Of a DNA stretch of 36,100 bases, positions 24,671 to 33,461 are shown one piece after another. The DNA comes from Rhizobiaceae bacterium (GTDB lineage: Bacteria > Pseudomonadota > Alphaproteobacteria > Rhizobiales > Rhizobiaceae): contig JAEPMD010000034.1 in assembly GCA_017644105.1 (NCBI GenBank), positions 1-36,100 on the forward strand. Reading direction: 5' to 3'. Position numbers and translations under genes: made by a program. Every line of letters begins with the position of its first letter. Position 1 is the stretch's first letter. The notes beneath the pieces were generated by a model. That model was not told the origin of the DNA. It saw only the letters and a list, made by a program, of their open reading frames with translations, and made no database searches.

Positions 24671-25690
24671 ATGAACGGTCTTGGTGGTCTTAATAAATCC
24701 GAAAACGGCGTCGTTATTGGCGTTGTGCAATTGCAATTACCGAATACAGTTACCAAGGACGATCTCGCCCAACAAACAGATCGCATAGTAGAACTGGTTG
24801 GCAAAGCGCGCCGCAACAATCCCAATACTGATCTCGTTGTCTTCCCAGAATATAGTCTTCATGGCTTATCCATGGACATCAATCCAGACATCATGTGCAA
24901 AATTGATGGCCCGGAAGTTGCCGCATTTCAAAAAGCCTGCATAGATAACGACATTTGGGGATGCTTTTCCATAATGGAGCTTAATCCAGGCGGCATGCCC
25001 TACAACTCTGGCATTATTATTGATAACAAGGGCGATATTTGTCTTTATTATCGCAAACTGCATCCTTGGGTCCCGGTTGAACCATGGGAACCGGGCGATC
25101 AAGGCATTCCCGTCTGTGATGGCCCCAATGGATCTAAGATAGCACTTATAATTTGTCACGACGGAATGTTCCCGGAAATGGCACGCGAATGTGCCTATAA
25201 AGGCGCGGAAATCATGATCCGTACAGCCGGTTACACAGCGCCCATCAGAGAGAGCTGGAAATTCACCAATCAAAGCAACAGTTTTTGCAATCTCATGGTC
25301 ACCGCAAATGTATGCATGTGCGGATCTGACGGTACATTTGACAGCATGGGCGAAGGCATGATCGTCAATTTTGATGGATCGATCATCGCACACGGCACTT
25401 CAGGGCGCGTTGACGAGATTATCACAGCAGAAGTTCGCCCGGACTTGGTGCGAGAAGCGCGCAATGATTGGGGCGTTGAAAACAACATCTATCAGTTTGG
25501 TCACCGCGGCTATGTGGCCGTTAAAGGTGGCGCTCAGGATTGCCCCTATACTTATATGCAAGACCTCATGAAGGGTGAATATGTGCTCCCATGGGAAAAC
25601 GAAATCAAAGTCACCGATGGAACCTCATGCGGTTTTGAGGCTCCGATACGAATTTACGGTGAAAACCAATCAAAGGAGGCAGCAGAATGA
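24671..25690 (+). CDS. amiF: Formamidase (AmiF-type nitrilase superfamily)
   Basis: The 339-residue protein closely follows Helicobacter AmiF as I recall it: [81 protein letters not shown] and [17 protein letters not shown]. The Glu-Lys-Cys triad is E60, K129 and C162. AmiF hydrolyses formamide to formate and ammonia (EC 3.5.1.49) in the cytoplasm. GGAGA precedes the ATG, and the stop overlaps biuH by ATGA. Formamide, or a related small amide, may be a by-product of ring cleavage in this pathway. Confidence 0.92.
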   Translation: MNGLGGLNKSENGVVIGVVQLQLPNTVTKDDLAQQTDRIVELVGKARRNNPNTDLVVFPEYSLHGLSMDINPDIMCKIDGPEVAAFQKACIDNDIWGCFSIMELNPGGMPYNSGIIIDNKGDICLYYRKLHPWVPVEPWEPGDQGIPVCDGPNGSKIALIICHDGMFPEMARECAYKGAEIMIRTAGYTAPIRESWKFTNQSNSFCNLMVTANVCMCGSDGTFDSMGEGMIVNFDGSIIAHGTSGRVDEIITAEVRPDLVREARNDWGVENNIYQFGHRGYVAVKGGAQDCPYTYMQDLMKGEYVLPWENEIKVTDGTSCGFEAPIRIYGENQSKEAAE

Positions 25691-26364
25691 GCTATATAGA
25701 CGCTGATCCATATAAATGGCCTTATAATGGCGATTTAAGGCCAGAAAACACGGCACTTATTATCATTGATATGCAAACGGATTTTTGCGGCAAAGGTGGA
25801 TATGTCGACACAATGGGATACGATATATCCCTCACCCGCGCGCCGATTGAACCCATTAAAGCGCTTCTTAAAAAAATGCGTGATGGCGGTTATCACATCA
25901 TCCATACCCGCGAAGGTCATCGACCCGATTTGGCAGATTTGCCTGCCAATAAAAGATGGCGTTCCCAACAAATTGGAGCCGGCATTGGTGATCCGGGCCC
26001 ATGCGGTAAAATTCTTGTTCGTGGTGAGCCAGGCTGGGACATCATAGAAGAACTCTATCCCATCGAAGGCGAACCCATTATCGACAAACCCGGCAAAGGG
26101 TCGTTCTGCGCAACAGATCTAGAACTATTGCTCCGTACGCGTGGGATTGAAAACCTGCTTCTTACAGGCATAACAACAGATGTCTGCGTTCATACAACAA
26201 TGCGCGAGGCCAATGATCATGGTTTTGAGTGTTGTTTGGTTGAGGATTGTTGCGGTGCGACTGATCTGGGCAACCACAATGCTGCGATTAAGATGGTCAA
26301 AATGCAGGGCGGCGTATTTGGCTCCGTTTCTGACAGCAAAACACTGATTGCCCAATTGCCATGA
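25687..26364 (+). CDS. biuH: Biuret amidohydrolase (isochorismatase-like cysteine hydrolase)
   Basis: The 225-residue protein matches the R. leguminosarum BiuH sequence as I recall it over nearly its whole length ([60 protein letters not shown]). The Asp-Lys-Cys triad is D28 (IIDMQTDF), K134 (DKPGKG) and C167 (TTDVCV), each exactly 8 residues before BiuH D36, K142 and C175. It converts biuret to allophanate and ammonia (EC 3.5.1.84). An AAAGGAGG ribosome site lies within the end of amiF. The product is the substrate of the allophanate hydrolase encoded at 13320. Confidence 0.93.
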   Translation: MSYIDADPYKWPYNGDLRPENTALIIIDMQTDFCGKGGYVDTMGYDISLTRAPIEPIKALLKKMRDGGYHIIHTREGHRPDLADLPANKRWRSQQIGAGIGDPGPCGKILVRGEPGWDIIEELYPIEGEPIIDKPGKGSFCATDLELLLRTRGIENLLLTGITTDVCVHTTMREANDHGFECCLVEDCCGATDLGNHNAAIKMVKMQGGVFGSVSDSKTLIAQLP

Positions 26365-27896
26365 CAATTAACCCCCAAACCAATCACACGCAAAGCGCTG
26401 CAAGTGTTGAAGCCATCAACATGACAATGAAATTTGGTGAATTCACTGCACTCGACAATGTTGGGATAAAAGTAAAACCAGGAAGTTTTCATGCGCTTTT
26501 AGGTGAAAATGGTGCAGGGAAATCAACGCTCGTGAAATGTATTATGGGGTTTTATCATGCAACAGACGGTCAGGTTCTAGTTGATAACAAAGAAGCACAA
26601 ATGGATGACCCCAAAGATGCGCAAGCCATTGGTTTGGGAATGGTCTACCAGCATTTCACATTGGTTCCATCCTTAACCGGAGCGGAAAATCTCCTCATTA
26701 GTCGCGTCAATGCCCCCAACATCATCAACTGGTCTGACGAGAATGATGACATGACAGCATTTATTGACAAGATGCCGTTTAAAGTTCCACTCGATGTACC
26801 AGTATCTCGCCTATCAGCTGGTGAAAAACAAAAGTTGGAAATCTTAAAACAACTCTATCTCGGTAGTAGGTTTCTAATCCTAGATGAACCAACATCTGTT
26901 TTAACACCCGCAGAAGCAGATGAAGTTTTATCACATGTGAAAAAACTGACGAAAGACAACAAAGTCTCAGTTTTAATGATCACCCACAAATTTAAAGAAG
27001 TCACCAAATTTGCCGATGAAGTCACAGTTCTTCGCCGCGGTAAGTTTGCTGGAGGTGGCGATGTATCAACTCTCACAGCCAATGATATGGCGGTGATGAT
27101 GATGGGTAGCGAAACGCCTAAGGTTGAGTTTAATCGCGCTCCTACAGCCGATGACAATATTCTAAAACTATCTAACGTGAAAGCGCAGGATAGATCCGGC
27201 TTAAAACACATTTTGATCAAAGATTTGAAGGTCCGTGCCGGCGAAATCCTTGGTGTCGCAGGTGTGTCAGGTAATGGCCAAACCGAGTTGATGGAAATTT
27301 TAACAGGCCAGCGACCCATGACAGACGGCGCAATCACTGTGCAAGATCATCCTTTTTCTGGCACTCGGGAACAATCAAAAAAATATCAGGTAAGATACCT
27401 ACCAGAAGAGCCACTTCAAAACGCTTGCGCGGCCCGCATGTCAGTTGCTGAAAACCTTGCTTTCAGAATTTTTGACATGCAAGGTGATAAGAAAAGATTT
27501 TGGAAGAGTGATCAGGATATCAAAACCTTTGCTCACAAAATGATTACAGAATTTAATATCAAAACTGTATCAACCGACAGCCCCATTTCAACCCTTTCGG
27601 GCGGTAATGTTCAGCGCGCTGTGCTTGCGCGCGAACTGACGGGAGATGTCAAGTTGCTTGTAATTTCCAACCCTTGTTTTGGGCTCGATTTCTCAGCTGT
27701 TCTCGCAATTCGAAAACGCATTATAGAGGCGCGCAACAATGGTGTCGCTGTCCTGCTTATTTCTGAAGATCTGGATGAAATCATGGAGCTATCAGATCGA
27801 ATTGTTGTCATGTCCGAAGGCTCAATAAATTATGAGACCGAGGCGAACAGCGCCGATATCACAAAGATAGGTCATTATATGGCGGGGCACAGCTAA
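26361..27896 (+). CDS. Two-domain ABC ATPase, nucleoside/BMP type
   Basis: The 511-residue ATPase has two domains. The first is canonical ([44 protein letters not shown]). The second has the usual degenerate Walker A ([10 protein letters not shown]), signature [15 protein letters not shown] and an unusual Walker [13 protein letters not shown], in place of the normal ExPTxGLD. This is the YufO-like partner of the permeases at 22624 and 23730. The gene lies between two hydrolase genes, with overlaps of 4 bp and 1 bp, tying transport and metabolism in one transcript. Confidence 0.92.
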   Translation: MTINPQTNHTQSAASVEAINMTMKFGEFTALDNVGIKVKPGSFHALLGENGAGKSTLVKCIMGFYHATDGQVLVDNKEAQMDDPKDAQAIGLGMVYQHFTLVPSLTGAENLLISRVNAPNIINWSDENDDMTAFIDKMPFKVPLDVPVSRLSAGEKQKLEILKQLYLGSRFLILDEPTSVLTPAEADEVLSHVKKLTKDNKVSVLMITHKFKEVTKFADEVTVLRRGKFAGGGDVSTLTANDMAVMMMGSETPKVEFNRAPTADDNILKLSNVKAQDRSGLKHILIKDLKVRAGEILGVAGVSGNGQTELMEILTGQRPMTDGAITVQDHPFSGTREQSKKYQVRYLPEEPLQNACAARMSVAENLAFRIFDMQGDKKRFWKSDQDIKTFAHKMITEFNIKTVSTDSPISTLSGGNVQRAVLARELTGDVKLLVISNPCFGLDFSAVLAIRKRIIEARNNGVAVLLISEDLDEIMELSDRIVVMSEGSINYETEANSADITKIGHYMAGHS

Positions 27897-28561
27897 TGGG
27901 ATTGATTAACGCACAGCCATTTGATTTTGAATTTAAAAATTCAGAAATAGCTTTAATCGTTATTGATATGCAACGAGACTTCATGGAGACAGGTGGTTTT
28001 GGTGAAACGCTCGGCAATGATGTGTCATTGCTACGCAGTATCATCCCAAAAACGAAAGAGTTGCTGGCGGGTTTTAGGGCATTGGGACTACCGATCATTC
28101 ACACCCGCGAATGCCATAAACCAGATCTATCCGATCTCCCAGATGCCAAAAGAGACCGAGGTAATCCAAGCCTTCGAATAGGTGATGAAGGACCTATGGG
28201 GAGGATCTTAGTCGCCGGCGAACCTGGGGCAGACATCATTCCAGAACTTTATCCCATCAATGGTGAGGTTGTGATCGACAAGCCAGGAAAAGGTGCATTT
28301 TATCAAACCGATCTGCCTCAGATACTGGCAAAGATCGGTATAAAACAATTGGTATTTGCCGGTGTAACAACTGAAGTCTGTGTTCAAACCACAATGCGCG
28401 AAGCCAATGACCGCGGCTATGATTGCATCCTCGCAACTGATGCAACGGAAAGCTATTTCCCGAATTTTAAAGAATCAGCGATTGATATGATCAAAGCGCA
28501 AGGGGCAATTGTTGGGTGGGTTAGCTCAGTTGACGAAATCTTGGAAGGTTTGAAGTCATGA
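27896..28561 (+). CDS. Isochorismatase-like cysteine hydrolase, BiuH paralogue
   Basis: The 221-residue protein is clearly related to biuH two genes upstream: ARG-E-H-P-DL-DLP, GRILVAGEPGADIIPELYPINGE, VIDKPGKGAF and [20 protein letters not shown]. The triad is D24, K129 and C162, so it should be active. It lacks the N-terminal [11 protein letters not shown] segment and the KRWRSQ part of the substrate region differs (KRDRGNPSLR), so it probably acts on another amide, such as a carboxylated or N-substituted biuret, ureido acid or carbamoyl compound. Its ATG overlaps the ATPase stop by one base. Confidence 0.88.
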   Translation: MGLINAQPFDFEFKNSEIALIVIDMQRDFMETGGFGETLGNDVSLLRSIIPKTKELLAGFRALGLPIIHTRECHKPDLSDLPDAKRDRGNPSLRIGDEGPMGRILVAGEPGADIIPELYPINGEVVIDKPGKGAFYQTDLPQILAKIGIKQLVFAGVTTEVCVQTTMREANDRGYDCILATDATESYFPNFKESAIDMIKAQGAIVGWVSSVDEILEGLKS

Positions 28562-28887
28562 GCCAGCTGATCCTTAGAAAACTAATTTCAGACGGCTGGA
28601 AGGATCTTGAATTTGAACCCTTTCGCGAAGGCGTTGAAATTTACTGGATCAATCACAGCAGCCCACAGGTCGCGCTATTAAAATATCAACCAGGTGCATC
28701 TGTACCGCGCCACCGTCATATGGGGCTCGAAACTATCATCGTGCTAGAGGGTGACCAAATTGATGACGGAGGAAAAGCAGAAGTTGGTGATGTCATTCTC
28801 AACGAAGTTGGATCCGAACATGCTGTACGCTCAGAAAGCGGTTGTGTGGTACTCATCCAATGGGAACTTCCAGTGAAGTTTTTGTAA
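28558..28887 (+). CDS. ChrR-type cupin protein
   Basis: The 109-residue protein is a single cupin: PRHRHMGLETIIVLEGDQIDDGG gives the first metal-binding motif (two His and a Glu) and VGDVILNEVGSEHAVRSESGCVVLIQW the second (His). This resembles the ChrR C-terminal cupin. Catalytic or ligand-sensing function cannot be told. Its ATG overlaps the upstream stop (ATGA), so it is the last gene of the BMP/biuret operon. Confidence 0.85.
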   Translation: MSQLILRKLISDGWKDLEFEPFREGVEIYWINHSSPQVALLKYQPGASVPRHRHMGLETIIVLEGDQIDDGGKAEVGDVILNEVGSEHAVRSESGCVVLIQWELPVKFL

Positions 28888-28994
28888 GTCGTCATCGATG
28901 TTTTTACATCCCTCCATGGAACCAATAACAGACGATAATAATCTAAACATATCATCTCCTGCTTGGTACAAAACAGACAATATCTCTTTTAAAA

Positions 28995-30383
28995 CTACTC
29001 CTCCGCAGGCATTCTGTAATTTCGTGATGGTCCGTGACATCGAACAATCTCTGGGTTGGAGGTTATCTTCTCTGCAATTTTTGTGCTGGACGACGTAAAG
29101 TCATCCACATCCCAACCGCTCGGTTTTCCCCCGATCATGCAAGGCTTACCATTGACTACCACAGCCTCCGCTTGATCACGGTTATAGTAGCGCACAAGCT
29201 CCCATTCAAAATCATGACTGGGCAAGCATTCCGGCACCATCATATCCAGAATAAGAAAATCTGCGGCCATGCCAATTTTTAGAGCCCCATGATCATTTTT
29301 GCCGCCGGTTGCAAGCGCACCTTGGCTTGTTGCTGCATCCACCCAGGTAAATGCAGCACCTGCAGAAAAATCCGCAACCGGCAAAGCGTGTTCAATCCGC
29401 TGACAAGCTTCAGCAGCCATAAGGTTTTTAAAAGCATCGGCGGAAGTTGTATCTGAACCAACACCAAATCTCACATTTCGCTGGGCAAATCTTAACGCGG
29501 GCGCCACAGCATTGCCCTTCCAAATACTAGCAAGCGGATTATAACTGGTCGCAGTATCTGTTTCTATGATGAGCTCAATTTCTCGCTCAGAAATCAGCGT
29601 TGTGTGGTGCAACAAAACATGCGGCCCAAGCACACCATAATTATGCAACAATTCAGTCGGTCGCATACAAAAATTCAAGATACAATCTTGCACCTCCGGG
29701 AAATGCTCGTTAGAATGTATCTGTAAAATGATACCGCGTTCCTGGCAATAATCTGACAGTTTTTTCAAAGTCTGAGGTGAATTGCCTATGAATGAGCTAC
29801 AGCAAACAGATGGTGATATAAGCGGATACGGAGCGCAATCTTTTATATGCGCATCGATAACATCTTTAATCTCATCAAATGTATGATTGCCAGACCCTGT
29901 TCCCGAACTGTCTGCAAATTCATCCAACCCACAGGCTGATACGAGCCGAATACCGGTCTCAAGTGCGGCTTTATGCACACCCTTATTCTTGATGCTATCA
30001 TTTAACCCATAATTGACAACTTTGGTAAATCCGCCCCTAAGCGCTTCCCAAAATGCCCATTTGGCAGTGATATAACATTCTTCCTCGGTCATATCTTTTT
30101 CCATCGGATGCCAGATACGACGCCAGATTTGCGCCGGCTCTCCACCAATGAGAGCCTTACCAAAAATTTGCCCGACATGCGTATGCGCATCAACAAATCC
30201 TGGAATAATCGCACTACCAACCATTTGAACAACGTCATCAACTGAATCTACTGGTCCAATATTGGTTATTCGTCCATCTGTAACCTCAAGCGCCCAGTTG
30301 GATTTAACGCCCTCAGGCGTTAGTAAAACTTGAGGTGCGATTGCATATCGATTTTGAGATAAAAGTGCAGAAAGATCCGTCAT
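28995..30383 (-). CDS. Amidohydrolase-superfamily deaminase/hydrolase (TrzN/AtzB/SsnA-like)
   Basis: The 462-residue protein has the metal sites of the amidohydrolase barrel: HTH in VDAHTHVGQ, H in LQIHSNEHFPE, H in VLLHHTTLIS and D in FGVGSDTTSADAF. The N- and C-terminal beta-sandwich segments (GRITNIGPVDS; GMAADFLILDM, VVVNGKP) are typical of the chlorohydrolase/aminohydrolase group that includes triazine and guanine deaminases. The substrate loop YNPLASIWKGNAVAPA replaces the usual CPxSN motif, so specificity may be novel. It could remove amino groups from a ring compound before cyanuric acid hydrolase. It is the third gene after the NitT-type ATPase and binding protein. Confidence 0.85.
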   Translation of the reverse strand: MTDLSALLSQNRYAIAPQVLLTPEGVKSNWALEVTDGRITNIGPVDSVDDVVQMVGSAIIPGFVDAHTHVGQIFGKALIGGEPAQIWRRIWHPMEKDMTEEECYITAKWAFWEALRGGFTKVVNYGLNDSIKNKGVHKAALETGIRLVSACGLDEFADSSGTGSGNHTFDEIKDVIDAHIKDCAPYPLISPSVCCSSFIGNSPQTLKKLSDYCQERGIILQIHSNEHFPEVQDCILNFCMRPTELLHNYGVLGPHVLLHHTTLISEREIELIIETDTATSYNPLASIWKGNAVAPALRFAQRNVRFGVGSDTTSADAFKNLMAAEACQRIEHALPVADFSAGAAFTWVDAATSQGALATGGKNDHGALKIGMAADFLILDMMVPECLPSHDFEWELVRYYNRDQAEAVVVNGKPCMIGGKPSGWDVDDFTSSSTKIAEKITSNPEIVRCHGPSRNYRMPAEE

Positions 30384-30409
30384 AAGAAAACCTAATGGAG
30401 GGCAGGAAA

Positions 30410-30435
30410 TTGGTAGCAGCGTGAACTGCTACCAA
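30410..30435 (-). terminator. Hairpin between NitT binding protein and amidohydrolase genes
   Basis: A perfect 10-bp stem, TTGGTAGCAG/CTGCTACCAA with a six-base loop, lies in the 68-bp gap downstream of the binding protein gene. On the minus strand it is followed by TTTCC only, so read-through is likely. It may protect the binding protein mRNA, as the hairpin at 8473-8499 may do. Confidence 0.6.
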
Positions 30436-30451
30436 GCTTTGTAGAATGGGT

Positions 30452-31411
30452 TTAGTCGAGCGTAATGCGAGACGCATCAACAGCCGATAAAGGACCCGTT
30501 GCAAGATACTTTTTGATCAACTCGCGTGATGGTTCAGCTTCCACCATGCCTTTGCTCACAACCCAATTGGCTTCAACTTCAAGCACATCCAGCAATCCGT
30601 CCGACAAACCAATTTCATATTCAGCTTCTGCCCAGCGGGATTTGATCATTTCAAGCGACATGATGCCTTCCATCGCTTCCGCAAGCGCCATTTGCGCGCC
30701 TTCAGGTTCAGCTTTTATGTATTCTTCTGCCTTAACAAGCGCCCGAACAAATCCTTCTAGTTCAGATGCTCTGTTTTCCAGCATATCTGGTGTGGCAGAC
30801 AAAACAAACCATGCGACATAAGCATCAGATCGGAATTCACGATAGTCATCCCCAAGAGCTTTAGCAGCACTTGCATAAAAATCTGGGAACATAACACCTG
30901 CATCAATGTCACCACGCGCAAGAGCTGGAACGATATCAGGTGGCGATACATTAATCACTTCTGCAGACACGCCATTTGTTTCTAACAAACGCTCTGTGAA
31001 GAACTCTGTGTTTGACCCTTTTGTTGTGCCAACTTTTTTGCCCTCAAGGCTGGAAATATCTTCAAATCCGATAGAGCCTTTTGAAATGAGACGGTTTGCA
31101 ACATATCTCGAAAGTGTCGTAAATGTGCCAAAGGGCTGTTCACGCAAAGACGCAATAGAAACAGGATATTCAGCCATGAATGCAACATCCAACTGCCCAC
31201 CGATTAAAGCTTCAAGAGCACGACGGCCAGATGTAAATTTGGTAAGCTCAAGTTCAATACCCTCTTCAGCAAAATAACCATTTGCCTCGGCAACCACAAT
31301 TGGAACTGTTTGCAAGTTAGGCGCTGATCCCAATCGGATGGTATCGGCGAAAGCGGTACCAGTAAGTACCATTGATGCGACGGTGGATATTACAAGTTGT
31401 CTAATGTTCAT
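30452..31411 (-). CDS. NitT/TauT-type ABC binding protein
   Basis: The 319-residue protein has a signal peptide (about 1-22) and a SsuA/TauA-like fold: TIRLGSAPNLQTVPIVVAEANGYFAEEGIELEL, LEALIGGQLDVAFMAEYPVSIA, LEGKKVGTTKGSNTEFF and ALARGDIDAGVMFPDFYAS. Its length is normal and it has no NosL-like extension, unlike the one at 7067. AAGGAG precedes the ATG. With the adjacent amidohydrolase it may import a nitrogen heterocycle or amide. Confidence 0.9.
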   Translation of the reverse strand: MNIRQLVISTVASMVLTGTAFADTIRLGSAPNLQTVPIVVAEANGYFAEEGIELELTKFTSGRRALEALIGGQLDVAFMAEYPVSIASLREQPFGTFTTLSRYVANRLISKGSIGFEDISSLEGKKVGTTKGSNTEFFTERLLETNGVSAEVINVSPPDIVPALARGDIDAGVMFPDFYASAAKALGDDYREFRSDAYVAWFVLSATPDMLENRASELEGFVRALVKAEEYIKAEPEGAQMALAEAMEGIMSLEMIKSRWAEAEYEIGLSDGLLDVLEVEANWVVSKGMVEAEPSRELIKKYLATGPLSAVDASRITLD

Positions 31412-31422
31412 TATATTCTCCT

Positions 31423-32229
31423 TTATTCGTTCTCATATTCTCTTAGTAATTGGAGGATTTGCTTTCGAAGCGTAAGGAAGTCTTCTCCAAATTGGTCGAT
31501 CGGTCGGGGTCTTGAAATGTCGACTGATATCTTTTCAACAATGCGTCCGGGGCTTGGCGACATGACGTAAACTGTATCGGCCAGGCGAAGAGCTTCATCG
31601 ACATCATGCGTGACGAAGAGGACAGTTTTCTCCCGCTTTGACCACAGTTCGGTGAGCAGTTCCTGCATGCGCAATCGTGTTTGTGCATCAAGCGCACCAA
31701 AGGGCTCGTCCATTAACAAAACATCCGGATCGGATGAAAGAGTTCTGGCAATAGCAACGCGTTGTTTCATACCACCCGAGAGTTGGCCGGGATATTTCTT
31801 GGCATGTTCACTCAGACCCACTTCTTCCAATGCAATATGAGCTCGCTCTATCCGTTCAGCGCGTGATAGGTCCAATCGCTTGAGCGCGAAATTGACGTTT
31901 TGAAGCGCTGTGAACCATGGAAAGAGTGCGAAATTTTGGAAAATCACACCGACACTTTCATCTGGTTTTTTAACCGTGCGACCATCCACATACACAGCCC
32001 CAGATGTTGGGGTCACAAATCCCGCAACGGCATTGAGCAGAGTCGACTTTCCGCAACCAGATGGGCCAATGAGCGCTGTGAATGTTCCTGGTTTTAGCTC
32101 AAGGTCAGTCGGCGTTAATGCGATTGTCTTTTTCTCGCCCTTACCAAACTCGACAGAAAGATCACAAATGAGTACCTCACCTCTTTTTTGAGGTTGCTTC
32201 TGCGTTTTGTAAGCTATTCCGTCGTTCAT
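31423..32229 (-). CDS. NitT/TauT-type ABC ATPase
   Basis: The 268-residue ATPase has GPSGCGKSTLLN, IFQNFALFPWFTALQNV, LSGGMKQRVAIARTL, DVLLMDEPFGALDAQTR and VTHDVDEALR, the set typical of nitrate/sulfonate/taurine importers. The ATG at 32229 is chosen; a TTG at 32241 in frame is possible. The cognate permease is not in this operon but is divergent at 32682. Confidence 0.92.
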   Translation of the reverse strand: MNDGIAYKTQKQPQKRGEVLICDLSVEFGKGEKKTIALTPTDLELKPGTFTALIGPSGCGKSTLLNAVAGFVTPTSGAVYVDGRTVKKPDESVGVIFQNFALFPWFTALQNVNFALKRLDLSRAERIERAHIALEEVGLSEHAKKYPGQLSGGMKQRVAIARTLSSDPDVLLMDEPFGALDAQTRLRMQELLTELWSKREKTVLFVTHDVDEALRLADTVYVMSPSPGRIVEKISVDISRPRPIDQFGEDFLTLRKQILQLLREYENE

Positions 32230-32387
32230 AATTTTTAACAAAACTCTCGCCTATGCCCGTTATAACTCGGGATTTTTCAAATACTGAAAGCTCATATGGA
32301 TCGGGTAAGTGACCGCAAAAATACTGGCTTTTAATCAAAGTATGTCGCGGCAAAAAAAGACTGTCTATTGCTATATAAGTACCGGGG

Positions 32388-32406
32388 TGTTGCAAACTTA
32401 GCACCG
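32388..32406. promoter_or_regulatory. Second copy of LysR-type palindrome
   Basis: TGTTGCAAACTTAGCACCG matches the perfect palindrome at 34668-34686 at 15 of 19 positions; the left half is identical over nine bases. It lies 158 bp upstream of the ATPase start at 32229 and 275 bp upstream of the permease. Its T-N11-A spacing fits LysR boxes. It suggests that the LysR protein encoded at 34705 also controls the NitT/amidohydrolase operon. Confidence 0.45.
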
Positions 32407-32583
32407 AGGTTTTTCGTGCAAAAACTTAGAGAAATACAGATAGTATTTCCCTATAAAACATTGAAAAACAAGATTTTTATTCGAAAATAGTGAATAAAAA
32501 CGGCGCTCCACGAATTCACCTGAATGTCAATTAATTGTCACTCTAACAACCAATAATTCGCTATGGTTTACGTCACAAAATGA

Positions 32584-32601
32584 GACATTATTCAGAATGT
32601 C
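32584..32601. promoter_or_regulatory. GACATT-N6-AATGTC palindrome upstream of permease
   Basis: A perfect 6-6-6 inverted repeat sits 80 bp before the ATG at 32682. It is unrelated to the GTTGCAAA-type sites. An AATGTC half also occurs at 32523-32528. The binding protein is unknown. Confidence 0.35.
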
Positions 32602-32681
32602 GCGGGATAAGATGAAAGCAAAATTGATCATCGATTAAACGACTTTCATCCATCAGTATATAAATTTGAAATGGGACAAAT

Positions 32682-33440
32682 ATGCTAAGTTACTTTGCCA
32701 ATTATGCGCGCCCTTTGGTTTCTATTATTTTCGTGTTGTCTGTGTGGCAATTCGCTCATGTGGCGGGGTTTACCAATAAAAATTTGTTCCCGGGACCATT
32801 TGAAGTCGCAACGGCTTCCGTCAAATTATTTAACGATGGCGTTCTCATCAAAGATCTTAAGACATCCACATCACGAGCAGCCATTGGCTTTGGGCTGGGC
32901 GCATCACTTGGAATATTGTTTGGAATTTTAACATCACGCGTTCAGTTGATCCGGCTCGCAATTTATCCATTCTTTAATATCCTAAGACCGATACCTGCAA
33001 TCGCGCTGGTACCCATTGCCATTGTCTGGTTTGGCATTGGTGAAGAATCCAAATATTTCGTTATCGCCTATACTGTTTTCCTCGCGGTATGGCTCGCAAC
33101 CCATCACGGCATGGAACATATTCCTGAGACCTATATTCGCGCATCGAGATCACTTGGCGCTCCATGGTATCGCGAGTTTTTTGAGGTGATTATGCCGGCA
33201 GCAGCACCACATATTTTTGCAGGACTTCGCTTTGGTGCAGCGCTCGCATTTTTAAGCCTTGTTGCAGCGGAGTTAACCGGCGCATCCGCTGGTATTGGTT
33301 ATCGCCTAGAAGAAGCGCGGCAATATTTCCAGGTGGATCGCATGTTTGTTGGCTTAATTGAACTGGGTTTGCTAGGTGCATTACTCGATGCTGTCTTTGT
33401 GTTTATCAGCAAAAATGTTGTCCATTGGCACGATACATAA
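32682..33440 (+). CDS. NitT/TauT-type ABC permease
   Basis: The 252-residue membrane protein has about six helices and the family loop TYIRASRSLGAPWYREFFEVIMPAAAPH, preceded by ILRPIPAIALVPIAIVWFGIGEESK. It is the probable partner of the ATPase and binding protein genes on the other strand (31423, 30452), because no other ATPase lies near. GGGA precedes the ATG. It ends 21 bp from the convergent cyanuric acid hydrolase gene. Confidence 0.9.
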   Translation: MLSYFANYARPLVSIIFVLSVWQFAHVAGFTNKNLFPGPFEVATASVKLFNDGVLIKDLKTSTSRAAIGFGLGASLGILFGILTSRVQLIRLAIYPFFNILRPIPAIALVPIAIVWFGIGEESKYFVIAYTVFLAVWLATHHGMEHIPETYIRASRSLGAPWYREFFEVIMPAAAPHIFAGLRFGAALAFLSLVAAELTGASAGIGYRLEEARQYFQVDRMFVGLIELGLLGALLDAVFVFISKNVVHWHDT

Positions 33441-33461
33441 GTTGACGTCACAATCACCAGC

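Larger units (their letters stand above)
32230..32681. other. 452-bp divergent intergenic region
   Basis: This AT-rich gap lies between the minus-strand ATPase operon and the plus-strand permease gene. It has no convincing gene: a 75-codon minus-strand frame ending in the ATPase coding region has no good start or homology. It does contain two operator-like sites, at 32388-32406 and 32584-32601, plus a CAATTAATTG palindrome at 32528-32537. Confidence 0.7.

Noticed and set aside
24866-25393. 175-codon minus-strand frame
   Set aside because: It is antisense to the well-supported formamidase gene and shows no protein family pattern.
28897-28910. GATGT-TTTT-ACATC hairpin after the cupin gene
   Set aside because: The 5-bp stem is weak and lacks a following T-run. 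It is too little for a terminator call.
32177-32404. 75-codon minus-strand frame in the large intergenic region
   Set aside because: It overlaps the start of the ATPase gene, has no recognisable pattern or ribosome site, and covers the second LysR-type site.
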